Notes under the pieces: generated by a model | The model's database searches: none | What the model was told of the DNA's origin: nothing | What the model saw: the letters and a program-made list of their open reading frames with translations, nothing else | Made by a program: the position numbers and the translations under genes | Assembly (NCBI GenBank): GCA_964498075.1 | Contig: CAZCGA010000017.1 | Location: forward strand, 1-64,000 | Source: CAZCGA01 sp964498075 | GTDB lineage: Bacteria > Desulfobacterota > Binatia > HRBIN30 | Length of the DNA stretch: 64,000 bases | Reading direction: 5' to 3' | Shown here: in pieces, positions 34,864 through 43,897 of the stretch | Position numbering within the stretch: the first letter of the stretch is position 1 | Layout of the letters: every line of letters begins with the position of its first letter

Positions 34864-37800
34864 TCAGTGCAATCGCGGCAGCAGGGCCGGCAGGTCCGCC
34901 GCGGTGACCGTCCCATCGTTGTTCACGTCGGTCTCGGGCAGGCTCGGTTCGCCGAAGATCGCCTCGATCACCGCTGCGAGGTCGTCGCCGGGTGACGGTT
35001 CGGGCGTTGGCGAGGGCGTGGCCGCGCGCACCGGTGTGAGTGACGGCGTCGGCGTGCGCGTGTTGATCGGGGTCGCGGTCCGGCTCGGCGTGCGCGTCGG
35101 CGTGCGCGTCAGGGTGAAGGTCGGCGGCGACGTCTGGGTGACCGTTGGTCCTGGCGTCAGTGCGCTGCCCGTATAGAAGCGGCTGTAGCGCAACAGATTG
35201 CGGGCCCCGGCGGTGTCGGAGTGGGGCTTACCGATCCAGCAGAAGGTCAAGGTCGTGACGATCACTCGCCCGGCGCCGTGCTGATACTCCACCCAACTCG
35301 GGCCGTCGCCATTGTCCAGTACTACCGTGCGGGCAGGAGGCAGGTTATCCAGTGTCCCGAAATCCGTCGGCTGCCAGCCTGCGAAGTCATCCGCAGTGAG
35401 CGCTTCGCCACCGAATCCCAACCCGGTGATGTACGGATGGTTGGACGCGAGGATGTCCTCGCTGTTGTGCTGCGTCTGGTTGCTGAAGCCGACGCCGTCG
35501 GGAGCCACCGCGGTTTGATCCCCCTGCGTACCGGCCAGGTTGATGACGGCGACACCACCAAGGGCGACGAACTGTGCGATGGCACCCTGCGGAGCGACGA
35601 GCTGTCGCAACAAGCCATAGTCAGCCACGCCCATGTCTGGGGCCACGTAGATGACCTGGAACTGGCGACGCAGCTGCTGCGGATCCGCTGTGGTGAGCGT
35701 TTGGAACGAGCGGGTGGCGGCCGAGAAGCGCAGATTGGCCGACAGGTCGAAGATACAATCGACCTGATTGTCGCCCTGCGCGAACAAGAATGCGATGCCG
35801 GGCGGTGGAATCGTCGCGGTCGCCGTGGGACGCGTCCCCGTGATGGTCGGAGACGCCGTGGCGCTTGCCGAGGGCGTCGAGGACGCACTCGAGGTCACCG
35901 TTGCCGTGGGAATCGGCTCGGCCGGGGTCATCGTTTCCGACGCGGTCGGCGCCACGCTGGCCAGCGGCGACGGCGAGAGCGTGGGTGAGACGGTCGCAGT
36001 CGGCGATGCCGCGCCGGGTACTGTCGGCAACGGTGTGACAGTCACCGGTGCAGTCGGCGAAGAACTCGCTGAGAACGTCCGGCTCGCCGTCGGCAGCGGC
36101 GTCGCCGTCGGCGTAAGCGTGGCCAACAGCGTTGGTGACGCGGTCGGCGTCGGCAGCCCGGTCGGCGTTGGGCTGGGCGTGCGCGTCGGCGTTGGTGAGG
36201 GCGACGGCGTAACCGTCGGCGTCGGAGACGCCGTCGCCGTAGCCGTCGGGGTCACCGTCGGCGTATCGGTCCTCGTCGCGGTCGGGCTGGCGCTCGGCGT
36301 AGACGTCGGCGTTCCCGTCGCCGTCGGCGTGGCGGTTGCGGTCGCCGTAGGGGTCGCGGTGAGCGTCGCCGTCGGCGTGAGCGTCGGCGTCGGCGTGAGC
36401 GTCGGGGTCGGCAGCATCCAACACACGTCGATGAAGACCGCCGTGGTCCGTGCCTCGTTGTTACCCGACACCTCCTGACGCACGCCAGCCTGCAACACGT
36501 TGATCTGGTCCCAGGTCCAAGGGACGCCAATCGGGTTGATCGGATACGACGTGAAGGAGTCGGTATACGTCGTCGTCAGCGGCGACGCAGATCCGGTGGA
36601 GGTGGGCAAACCCGGTGCCGGCTTGATCTGCGTGCGGATCAGCGTGCCGGCGGTTCCGAACTTGGACCGGCTCACGGCGTGCACGGAGACCGACACGATA
36701 GGCTCCGCGCGCGGCGTCACCTGTTCGAGCGCGTAGATGTCGATGCGCGCGCCGGTCGTGGTGTCACCGCTGAAGACGTACGACGCGTCGCCATCGTTCG
36801 TCTGCGCGCATTGCCAATTCTGATCCTGCGGACACCCGGCGGTCTGGTTCTGCGGCTGCGAGTCGCCCGGTCCGCTCGGGGCAATGCGCAGGCAGTTGGG
36901 CGGTGTGGTCGGCGTTGGAGGCGGCGTATCCGTCATGGTGGCGGTGGCGGTGACCGTCGGCGTATTGGATGGCGTGGGCGTCGAGGTCGGTGTCTTGGTG
37001 AGCGTAAACGTGGGTGACGAGGTCGGAGACGGCGTGCTCGACGGTGTGACCGTCGCCGTCGCGGTTGGCGTCTGGGTGGCCGTCGCAGTCGGCGTCGACG
37101 TCGGTGTGAGTGTGGAAGTTGGTGTCGCCGTCACCGTCGGGGTCGGCGTGAAGGTGACGCAGCGGCCGGGAACGCACGCGGCGTTGTATACGGCCACACA
37201 TCCCTGCCCGCAGACGCCGCCGTTCGGCGGACCACACGCGGGCAGCGGGCACTGACAGCAGTCGTTCGGGCCCGGCGTTTGCGTCGGCGTCGGCGTGCGG
37301 GTCGGTGTCGGCGTCAACGTCGGCGTCGACGTCACGGTGCTCGTCGGCGTGTTGGTCGGGGTAAGGGTCGGCGTCGCTGTCGGCGTGCTCGTCGGGGTCG
37401 GCGTCGGGGTGAGCGTCGGGGTATTCGTGGACGTGTTCGTCGGGGTGGCAGTCAAGGTCGGGGTCGAGGTCGGCGTCAACGTCGGCGTGTTCGTAGGCGT
37501 GAACGTCGGTGTGGTCGTCGGCGTGGTCGTCGGCGTGTTCGTCGGCGTCGGCGTCGGCGTCTCCGTCGGCGTGGCGGTGGGAGTCTGCGTCAGCGTCGGC
37601 GTCTGGGTCGGCGTCTGCGTCGGCGTGAGCGTTGGCGTCGGTGTAATTGTTGGCGTCGGAGTGAACGTAACGCAGTCCGTGGCTGCTTCACATGCGGCGT
37701 TGAACACCGCGCCGCACCCCGGGTTGCAGAAGCCGCTGACCGGTGCGTGGCAGAACAGAAAAACCGGTCCGCACTGACAGCAGTCGTTTGGACCCGGCGT

Positions 37801-38172
37801 TTGCGTTGGTGTCTGTGTCGGCGTGCGCGTCGGGGTGACGGTCGGCGTCTGCGTCGGCGTGCGCGTGGGAGTACTCGTCAACGTCGGGGTCAGCGTCACG
37901 CAGTTCCCGGACAGCGTGTCGCAGGTTGCACTCGACACGAGCGTGCAACCCCCGCAGTCACCCGGGATCGGTGGTGGGCCGCACGCCGGGGGTTGGTCAC
38001 CGCACTGGCAACAGTCCTCTTGCGCCGCGGCGGCCACAGCGAGCACCGCCACCAAGAGCGCCGCAGCCGCCGCCACCGCGGACCTGCGAGCGACTCGACG
38101 CCGCAGCCGCCGCACCACGCTCGCACCGGTCCTACAGCGAGTCGGGCGAGCGCGTTGTCGGTGAAGTCCCAC
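34864..38172 (-). CDS. large secreted protein with Cys modules, Thr-Pro stalks, GATase-like domain and dockerin half
   Basis: A 1102-residue exported protein; the signal helix AAAAALLVAVLAVAAAA ends near residue 50. Three Cys-rich modules start DCCQC (near residues 52, 130 and 305) and end in CVTFTPT, separated by Thr-Pro stalks. A beta-rich domain at about 424-584 begins NCLRIAPSGPGDSQ. After a second long stalk, residues about 794-1000 look like a ThuA/class I amidotransferase-like alpha/beta fold (IAFLFAQGDNQVDCIFDL ... HGAGRVIVTTLTF), without a clear catalytic triad. The tail holds a dockerin-like half (ETDVNNDGTVTAADLPALL). Probably a very extended surface protein. The true start could be an in-frame GTG about 18 codons downstream. 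Confidence 0.78.
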   Translation of the reverse strand: MGLHRQRARPTRCRTGASVVRRLRRRVARRSAVAAAAALLVAVLAVAAAAQEDCCQCGDQPPACGPPPIPGDCGGCTLVSSATCDTLSGNCVTLTPTLTSTPTRTPTQTPTVTPTRTPTQTPTQTPGPNDCCQCGPVFLFCHAPVSGFCNPGCGAVFNAACEAATDCVTFTPTPTITPTPTLTPTQTPTQTPTLTQTPTATPTETPTPTPTNTPTTTPTTTPTFTPTNTPTLTPTSTPTLTATPTNTSTNTPTLTPTPTPTSTPTATPTLTPTNTPTSTVTSTPTLTPTPTRTPTPTQTPGPNDCCQCPLPACGPPNGGVCGQGCVAVYNAACVPGRCVTFTPTPTVTATPTSTLTPTSTPTATATQTPTATATVTPSSTPSPTSSPTFTLTKTPTSTPTPSNTPTVTATATMTDTPPPTPTTPPNCLRIAPSGPGDSQPQNQTAGCPQDQNWQCAQTNDGDASYVFSGDTTTGARIDIYALEQVTPRAEPIVSVSVHAVSRSKFGTAGTLIRTQIKPAPGLPTSTGSASPLTTTYTDSFTSYPINPIGVPWTWDQINVLQAGVRQEVSGNNEARTTAVFIDVCWMLPTPTLTPTPTLTPTATLTATPTATATATPTATGTPTSTPSASPTATRTDTPTVTPTATATASPTPTVTPSPSPTPTRTPSPTPTGLPTPTASPTLLATLTPTATPLPTASRTFSASSSPTAPVTVTPLPTVPGAASPTATVSPTLSPSPLASVAPTASETMTPAEPIPTATVTSSASSTPSASATASPTITGTRPTATATIPPPGIAFLFAQGDNQVDCIFDLSANLRFSAATRSFQTLTTADPQQLRRQFQVIYVAPDMGVADYGLLRQLVAPQGAIAQFVALGGVAVINLAGTQGDQTAVAPDGVGFSNQTQHNSEDILASNHPYITGLGFGGEALTADDFAGWQPTDFGTLDNLPPARTVVLDNGDGPSWVEYQHGAGRVIVTTLTFCWIGKPHSDTAGARNLLRYSRFYTGSALTPGPTVTQTSPPTFTLTRTPTRTPSRTATPINTRTPTPSLTPVRAATPSPTPEPSPGDDLAAVIEAIFGEPSLPETDVNNDGTVTAADLPALLPRLH
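35795..37160 (-). repeat. Thr-Pro/Ser-Pro tracts around the beta-rich domain
   Basis: Codons for TPT, SPT and TAT dominate 35795-36415 and 36905-37160; further tracts lie at 37270-37670 and 37800-37895. They act as linkers between the Cys modules and domains. On the other strand they give spurious Val-Gly-rich frames. Confidence 0.8.
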
Positions 38173-38203
38173 GTGTGTGGACCTGGGGTGGAGGACCGTT
38201 TCG

Positions 38204-38232
38204 TTGACTTGAAACAGGCCCTCTGATACCTA
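38204..38232 (+). promoter_or_regulatory. possible promoter of hisS
   Basis: TTGACT (38204-38209) lies 17 bases from TACCTA (38227-38232), about 30 bases upstream of the hisS start. The -35 is good and the -10 poor. Confidence 0.3.
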
Positions 38233-38261
38233 CTCGCCACCTTCAGCGCAAGCTCCTACTA

Positions 38262-39557
38262 ATGAAAATCGCTTCAGTGAAGGGATTCCACGATGTCCTG
38301 CCCGATGAGAGTCTGCGCTGGAGCTGGATCGAACAGCAGGCGCGCACCCTGTTCGCGCGCTACGGGCTGAGCGAGATCCGCATCCCGATCGTCGAGCGCA
38401 CCGAGCTGTTCACCCGCTCCATCGGCGAGACCACGGACATCGTCGAGAAGGAGATGTACACCTTCGAGGACCGCGACGGTTCGTCACTGACGCTGCGTCC
38501 CGAGGGTACGGCGTCCATCGTGCGCGCCTACGTCGAGCACGCGCTGCAGCAGCGCGAGCCGGTGTCGAAGCTGTTCTATCTCGGCCCGATGTTCCGCCGC
38601 GAGCGGCCACAGAAGGGACGGCTGCGGCAGTTCTCGCAAGTCGGCGTCGAGGTGATCGGCCGTGATGACGCCGCGATCGACGCCGAGGTGTTGCTCCTCC
38701 TGCACGATCTGCTCGTGGCGCTGGAGATCCGCAACCCGCAGATCGAGCTGAACTCGCTCGGCTGTGCGGCCTGCCGGCCGGGCTATCGCGCTGCGCTGCA
38801 GGCCTTCGGCGAGGCGCACCGCGCCGAGCTGTGCGACAACTGCCGCGCGCGGCTGGCGCGCAACCCGCTACGACTGTTGGATTGCAAGGATCCGGATTGT
38901 CATGCGGCCACGGCCGCAGCCCCGGTGATGCTGGATTTCCTGTGCGCGCCGTGCCGGGCTCACTTCGACGCCGTGCGTGCGGCGCTCGGGCGTGAAGGGG
39001 TCGAGGCGCGGCTGAATCCGCGCATGGTGCGCGGCCTCGACTACTACTGCCGCACCGCTTTCGAGGTGGTCGCCGAAGGGCTCGGGGCACAGAACGCCGT
39101 CGGCGGCGGCGGCCGCTACGACGGTCTGGTGAAGGAGTTGGGCGGTCCCGACGTGCCCGGCATCGGCTTCGCGCTGGGTGTCGAGCGGCTGGTGCTGGCG
39201 ATGGCCGATCACGCCGCCCTCCGACCGCTGCCGCCCGAGGTGTTCCTGGCACCGCTCGGCGCCGCCGCGGAAGCCGAGGCCATGCATCTGGCACACCGCT
39301 GGCGCCGCGAAGGTGTCCGCGTCGAGATGACCAGCGGCGGCAAGAGCCTGAAGAGTCAGATGCGCTTGGCCGACAAGTCGGGCGCCGCGTACGTGCTCAT
39401 TCTCGGTGAAGACGAGCTGGCGGCGCGGGCGCTCACCGTACGCGACATGGCCGCGAAGCGTGACTTCCCGCGCGCCATCGAGCTGTCGTCGTCGGCTGCG
39501 GCGCTGCACACGACACTCGCGCAGCTGGCGGATCACTCCGTGGAGCGGCGCGCGTGA
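38262..39557 (+). CDS. hisS: histidyl-tRNA synthetase
   Basis: A 431-residue class II synthetase that charges tRNA-His. Visible motifs are the N-terminal KGFHDVLPDES, LRPEGTASIVRAY, motif 2 FYLGPMFRRERPQKGRLRQF, the histidine-binding RGLDYYCRTAFEV and motif 3 GIGFALGVERLVLAM. A C-terminal anticodon-binding domain (about 330-431) contains SGGKSLKSQMRLADKSGA. The length is normal. It overlaps aspS by four bases (GTGA), the hisS-aspS order often seen in bacteria. Confidence 0.97.
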   Translation: MKIASVKGFHDVLPDESLRWSWIEQQARTLFARYGLSEIRIPIVERTELFTRSIGETTDIVEKEMYTFEDRDGSSLTLRPEGTASIVRAYVEHALQQREPVSKLFYLGPMFRRERPQKGRLRQFSQVGVEVIGRDDAAIDAEVLLLLHDLLVALEIRNPQIELNSLGCAACRPGYRAALQAFGEAHRAELCDNCRARLARNPLRLLDCKDPDCHAATAAAPVMLDFLCAPCRAHFDAVRAALGREGVEARLNPRMVRGLDYYCRTAFEVVAEGLGAQNAVGGGGRYDGLVKELGGPDVPGIGFALGVERLVLAMADHAALRPLPPEVFLAPLGAAAEAEAMHLAHRWRREGVRVEMTSGGKSLKSQMRLADKSGAAYVLILGEDELAARALTVRDMAAKRDFPRAIELSSSAAALHTTLAQLADHSVERRA

Positions 39558-41332
39558 GCCCCGAGGGTCTCGGCGACTGGAAGCGCAGCAGCTACTGCAA
39601 CGATCTGCGCGCCGCGCACGCCGGCACGACCGTCACGGTCATGGGCTGGGTGCACACCCGGCGTGACCATGGCGGCTTGATCTTCGTCGATCTGCGCGAC
39701 CGCTCCGGCCTCTTGCAAGTGGTATTCAACCCGGAGCGCAGCCAGCCAGCGTTCGCGCTGGCGCAGGACCTGCGCGGCGAGTACGTCATCGCCGTCCGCG
39801 GCCGCGTCGAGCCCCGGCCCGCGGAGACCCTGAACCCCAACCTGGCGACCGGCGAGATCGAGGTGATGGCCGCGGAGGCGAGGCTGCTCAGCCCGGCGCG
39901 CACTCTCCCATTCCCGATCGACGGCGCGACGGCAGTCGCCGAGAGCACGCGCCTCAAGTATCGCTATCTCGATCTACGCCGTCCCGAGATGCAGGAGCGG
40001 CTCATCTTCCGCCACCGGCTGACGAAGACCGTACGCGACTTCCTCGATAGCCAAGGGTTCATCGAGATCGAGACGCCGGTGCTGACGCGCAGCACCCCCG
40101 AAGGGGCGCGCGATTATCTGGTGCCGAGCCGCGTCAACCCGGGGAACTTTTACGCGCTGCCGCAGTCGCCGCAGCTGTTCAAGCAGCTGTTCATGGTGTC
40201 GGGCTTCGACCGCTACTTCCAGATCGTCCGCTGCTTCCGCGATGAAGACTTGCGCGCCGACCGCCAGCCGGAGTTCACGCAGATCGACCTGGAGATGTCG
40301 TTCGTCCAACCCGACGACGTCATCGCAATCACCGAAGGCATGCTGTCGGCCGCCTGCGCGCTGCGCGGCATCGAGGTGCCGCGGCCGATTCCGCGGCTCA
40401 CGTACGACGAGGCGATGCGACGCTTCGGCATCGACCGTCCCGACATGCGCTTCGGCCTCGAGCTGACCGACGTGTCGGACGCGCTGCGCCACACCGAGTT
40501 CAAAGTCTTTCGCGGCGCCCTCGACCGCGGCGGGATGGTGAAGCTGCTGTGCCTGCCCGACGGCGACCGCCTGTCGCGCAAGGACCTCGACGGTTTGCCC
40601 GACATCGTCGCACCGTACGGCGCCCGCGGCGTCGCCTGGGTACGTCTGACGGAGGCGGGATGGCAGTCGCCGATCGCCAAGTTCATCACGCCGGCGGAGC
40701 GCAGCGCCATCGAGCAGGCGTGCGGGGCGCGCACCGGCGACCTGCTGATGTTTCTGGCGGACATGCCGAAAGTCGTCAATGATGCGCTCGCCAACCTGCG
40801 GCTGAAGCTGGCAGACCAGCTCGGGATGATTCCCGGCAACCGGTGGGCGTTCGTCTGGGTCACGGATTTTCCCCTGGTCGAGTACTCCGTCGAGGACAAG
40901 CGCCACGTCGCGGTGCATCACCCGTTCACGTCGCCGCACGAGGCGGATCTCGAGCGCCTCGAATCGGAGCCGCTGGCGGTGCGGGCGCTGGCGTACGACG
41001 TCGTGCTCAACGGCACGGAGCTCGGCGGCGGCAGTGTCCGGATTCATCGTCCCGACATCCAGTCGCGCGTGTTTGCGCTGCTCGGCATCAGCGAAACCGA
41101 AGCGCGCTCGAAGTTCGGATTCTTGCTCGACGCCCTGGCGTTCGGCGCGCCACCCCACGGTGGGATCGCCTTCGGCCTCGATCGCATCGCGATGTTGTTG
41201 TGTGGGAGCAGCTCGATCCGCGACGTCATCGCCTTCCCGAAAACGCAGCGGGCGGTGTGTTTGATGACCGACGCCCCGAGCCCGGTCGACGCGCGTCAGC
41301 TGCGCGAGCTTGGACTGAAGCTTGATGTGTAG
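39554..41332 (+). CDS. aspS: aspartyl-tRNA synthetase (probably nondiscriminating)
   Basis: A 592-residue bacterial-type AspRS. It has an N-terminal OB-fold (GWVHTRRDHGGLIFVDLRDRSG), motif 2 (RCFRDEDLRADRQPEFTQIDLEMSF), a GAD insertion domain (about 290-420) and motif 3 (GGIAFGLDRIAMLLCG). The start is GTG 39554, overlapping the hisS stop. The His in RRDHGG (about residue 39) is the residue found in AspRSs that also charge tRNA-Asn, whereas discriminating E. coli-type enzymes have Leu there. This suggests that tRNA-Asn is made by the GatCAB route, which cannot be checked inside this window. Confidence 0.96.
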   Translation: MSPEGLGDWKRSSYCNDLRAAHAGTTVTVMGWVHTRRDHGGLIFVDLRDRSGLLQVVFNPERSQPAFALAQDLRGEYVIAVRGRVEPRPAETLNPNLATGEIEVMAAEARLLSPARTLPFPIDGATAVAESTRLKYRYLDLRRPEMQERLIFRHRLTKTVRDFLDSQGFIEIETPVLTRSTPEGARDYLVPSRVNPGNFYALPQSPQLFKQLFMVSGFDRYFQIVRCFRDEDLRADRQPEFTQIDLEMSFVQPDDVIAITEGMLSAACALRGIEVPRPIPRLTYDEAMRRFGIDRPDMRFGLELTDVSDALRHTEFKVFRGALDRGGMVKLLCLPDGDRLSRKDLDGLPDIVAPYGARGVAWVRLTEAGWQSPIAKFITPAERSAIEQACGARTGDLLMFLADMPKVVNDALANLRLKLADQLGMIPGNRWAFVWVTDFPLVEYSVEDKRHVAVHHPFTSPHEADLERLESEPLAVRALAYDVVLNGTELGGGSVRIHRPDIQSRVFALLGISETEARSKFGFLLDALAFGAPPHGGIAFGLDRIAMLLCGSSSIRDVIAFPKTQRAVCLMTDAPSPVDARQLRELGLKLDV

Positions 41333-42011
41333 CCGTCGCGGACCGCTGCTGGCGCCTGGCGCCAGCCGATTCTCTATCGGGCGACGCGCTGCGGGGTATC
41401 TGTCGTACGCCCTGCTCGGCGGCGTCCTGCTCACCGGCTGCAGCCTGCTGCAGCGTCATCCGCCCTTGGAGGAGCCGGTCGGCCTGATCGTCGTGCTGCC
41501 GATCGAACGGGCGGAATCCAGTGGAACGCCGCTCGCGGGCGAGAGGGAACGCCTGGCTCCGCACGCCGAGCAGGTGGTCACTGCCCAGATCTACGGTGTA
41601 TTGTCGAGCTCGTCGCAGTGGCGCTTCGTCCCCGATCTGAGCGTGGCACAAGCCCTCGGCCAGATCCCGCCGGGGGACCTTGCCACGCGGGCGCGCGCCC
41701 TGGGCAAAGCGGTCAGCGCCGACGCGGCGCTGTGCGGCACGGTGTCGCGTTACAGGGAACGCGAAGGGACCGAGCTGGGCGTGCGCGAGCCGGCCTCGGT
41801 CTCGTTCTCGCTGCAGCTCGTTTCGGTATCGTCCGGGACGATCCTGTGGAAAGGATCGTTCGACGAAACGCAGCGCCCGCTGTCTTCGAACCTGTTCAAC
41901 TGGTGGCAGTTCTGGAAGGGCGGCGTGCGCTGGTTCTCCGCCCAGCAGTTCACCCACATCGGCGTCGAGCATCTCCTCGAGGATCTGGCTGACCGGGTGG
42001 GGAACGGGTGA
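41325..42011 (+). CDS. lipoprotein of unknown function
   Basis: A 228-residue lipoprotein. ATG 41325 lies inside the last codons of aspS, so it is probably translated by coupling. The N-terminus leads to a lipobox (VLLTGC) at about residues 35-40. The mature part starts VGLIVVLPIERAESSGTP and carries ALCGTVSRYREREG and SFSLQLVSVSSGTILWKGSFDE, the alternating strand pattern of the LpoB/CsgG-like outer-membrane lipoprotein fold (DUF4136/PF13036-like). A Trp-rich segment (FNWWQFWKGGVRWF) follows. A role in envelope assembly is a guess from the fold. Confidence 0.72.
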   Translation: MCSRRGPLLAPGASRFSIGRRAAGYLSYALLGGVLLTGCSLLQRHPPLEEPVGLIVVLPIERAESSGTPLAGERERLAPHAEQVVTAQIYGVLSSSSQWRFVPDLSVAQALGQIPPGDLATRARALGKAVSADAALCGTVSRYREREGTELGVREPASVSFSLQLVSVSSGTILWKGSFDETQRPLSSNLFNWWQFWKGGVRWFSAQQFTHIGVEHLLEDLADRVGNG

Positions 42012-42037
42012 CGGGACTTGTCCGAGGCATTGCCTCG

Positions 42038-42130
42038 CTACGTGTACCGTCCACCGTTCAGGCGGATCACCTGGCCGGTGACGGGGACGCGGGAGAGCAG
42101 CATCTGCATCACCGTCGGTGGGACCGAAGC
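42038..42130 (-). pseudogene. 3' remnant of a short-chain dehydrogenase gene
   Basis: The minus strand between the TrpC-like stop and 42038 reads PPTVMQMLLSRVPVTGQVIRLNGGRYT and then a stop. VTGQVIRLNGGxY is the classic C-terminus of FabG/SDR oxidoreductases. No SDR body is present upstream; the adjoining DNA is the TrpC-like gene in another frame. It is best read as the tail left after a deletion or replacement. Confidence 0.6.
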
Positions 42131-42132
42131 CG

Positions 42133-42867
42133 TCAGCCCGCGGTGAGCTGCTGCAGCACGGCGGGCACGTCGTCGACGCCGACCAGCGCTGCGCCCACGA
42201 CGACGCTGTCGCACAGCCCGCGCAGCGCCGCGCACTCCGCGGCCGATTGAACCTCAGGTACGGCGATCACGGTCCACTGCCGCGGCACCTGCTGCGCCAG
42301 TTGTCGCGTGCGCGCAACGTCCAGCGCACCGCCGGCGTGCATGCACTGCAGTCCCAGGATCACGTGCGGCAGGCGCACGGCGCGGGCGACGTCGGCGGCC
42401 GTCATCACCTCGATGACGGAGGCCATGTGCAAGGAGCTGGCGACGGTGACCAGCTCCTGGAGCGTATCGTCATCCAGCTCAGACGCGGGGAAGAGCGCCG
42501 CATCGCCGCCGTGCAGGCGGGTATCGTAGAGCTGACTCGGAGCGACGATCAGCGCATCGCGCCAGATGGGCGCGGTCGTCGCCGCGGCGATCGCCGCGAG
42601 GTCGTCCATCGACAGCCCACCCGCTCCGGCCGCCACCACCAGCGCCGCCACCTCGGCATCGTCACACGCACGCGCGTGCACAATCAGCTCCGCCATGGTT
42701 CGCGGCGGCGCAACGGCGGACAAGCACGCGATGACGGCGAGATCCTGCTTCTGTGTCGCGACGTACTGCGCGAAGTCGCGCCGGCTCGGCGTCACCTCGC
42801 TCAACCGTTGGCTGGCCAGCCGCCGCACCTCATCACGGCTCGCCGCCAGCGCGCGCGTCCGATCCAT
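42133..42867 (-). CDS. divergent indole-3-glycerol-phosphate synthase-like TIM-barrel protein
   Basis: A 244-residue protein from ATG 42867; a TTG at 42921 would overlap the upstream gene's stop. It has IGPS-like blocks in order: APIWRDALIVAPSQLYDTRLHGGDAALF, ASSLHMASVIEVMTAADVARAVRLPHVILGLQCMH and DSVVVGAALVGVDDVPAVLQQL. The usual catalytic lysines and the SESGI phosphate loop are not obvious (the equivalent loop reads VPEVQS), so normal TrpC activity is doubtful. It follows the transketolase C-subunit gene by 43 bases and may be co-transcribed. No other trp gene is present. Confidence 0.65.
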   Translation of the reverse strand: MDRTRALAASRDEVRRLASQRLSEVTPSRRDFAQYVATQKQDLAVIACLSAVAPPRTMAELIVHARACDDAEVAALVVAAGAGGLSMDDLAAIAAATTAPIWRDALIVAPSQLYDTRLHGGDAALFPASELDDDTLQELVTVASSLHMASVIEVMTAADVARAVRLPHVILGLQCMHAGGALDVARTRQLAQQVPRQWTVIAVPEVQSAAECAALRGLCDSVVVGAALVGVDDVPAVLQQLTAG

Positions 42868-42910
42868 GTCGTGCTTGGCGCCTTCGCGGTCAATTCGCGG
42901 TCTGCGCTCT

Positions 42911-43831
42911 TCAGCCGGCAACGAGCTTACGCGCCGCCGCTTCGACCCCGGCGGCGTCGATCCCGTGAATGCGCAGCAGCTCCGGGTATGGCTCCACCTC
43001 GGTGCAGAACACGTCGCGGACGCCGACGCGCGCCAGACGCCCGGTGCCCAGCTCGGCGATGACCTCGGCCACGGCGCCGCCGAGGCCGCCGATGATCGAG
43101 TGCTCTTCGACCGTAACGATGCGGCCGGTCTCGCGCGCGGCGCGTTCGACGGCGGCGCGATCCAGCGGTTTGAGCGTGTGCATGTTCAGCACGCGCGCGG
43201 AGATCCCGGCGGCCTTGAGCGTGTCGTGCGCCGCCAGTGCGGCGTTCACGCAGCCGCCGGTGGCGATGAGCGTGACCTCCGTTCCGTCGCGCAGCTGCAC
43301 CGCCTGGCCGACGCGGAACTCTGCGTCGTATCCGTCGATGGCCGTGAGAAAGCCCAGGCGGATGTAGACCGGACCTTCGGTCGTGGCGGCGGCACGCACG
43401 GCGCGCAGGCTCTCGTTCGGATCCGCCGGTGACAGCACCGTCATCCCCGGAATCGAACGCAGCAGCGCGATGTCCTCCATGGCATGGTGCGTAGCGCCCC
43501 ACGGCCCGGCTTCGAGCCCGGCGAACGGCGCGATGAACTTCACGTTGTTGCGGTTGTAGGCGCAGTCGTTGCGGATCTGCTCGAAGCCGCGCATGCTGAT
43601 GAACGGCGCCATGCCGAGCACGAACGGCAGCTTGCCGGCGTGTGCCAGCCCCGCCGCGACGCCGATCAAGTTCTGTTCGCTGATGCCCACGTCGAAGTGG
43701 CGCTCGGGAAACCGTGCGGTAAAGGAACCGATCGGCCCGAAGTCTTGCGAGACGAGGACGACGTTCGGGTTGGCCTCCGCCAGCTCCGCCAACACCTCCG
43801 CGGACGACATTGCCGTGAAGTAACCGCTCAT
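42911..43831 (-). CDS. transketolase, C-terminal subunit
   Basis: A 306-residue protein with the pyrimidine-binding and C-terminal domains of transketolase. ATG 43831 (MSGYFTAMSSAEVL) follows GGAGG seven bases upstream; the longer frame is not credible. Motifs include VVLVSQDFGPIG, FDVGISEQNLIGVAAGLA (TPP-activating Glu), GATHHAMEDIALLRSIPGM, VEEHSIIGGLGGAVAE and the C-terminal GVRDVF. It should pair with the N-terminal subunit encoded at 45786-46601 to form a split transketolase like those of archaea and many anaerobes. The two genes are separated by about 1.95 kb holding an opposite-strand gene. Confidence 0.9.
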   Translation of the reverse strand: MSGYFTAMSSAEVLAELAEANPNVVLVSQDFGPIGSFTARFPERHFDVGISEQNLIGVAAGLAHAGKLPFVLGMAPFISMRGFEQIRNDCAYNRNNVKFIAPFAGLEAGPWGATHHAMEDIALLRSIPGMTVLSPADPNESLRAVRAAATTEGPVYIRLGFLTAIDGYDAEFRVGQAVQLRDGTEVTLIATGGCVNAALAAHDTLKAAGISARVLNMHTLKPLDRAAVERAARETGRIVTVEEHSIIGGLGGAVAEVIAELGTGRLARVGVRDVFCTEVEPYPELLRIHGIDAAGVEAAARKLVAG

Positions 43832-43897
43832 ATGATGCCTCCTCCGGCGGCTTGTGTACGTGCTATATGACCCGACGCGCAAGACCTGGCGGATATC

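Noticed and set aside
39974..41434. 486-codon minus-strand frame opposite aspS
   Set aside because: Antisense shadow of a conserved synthetase; no supporting motifs.
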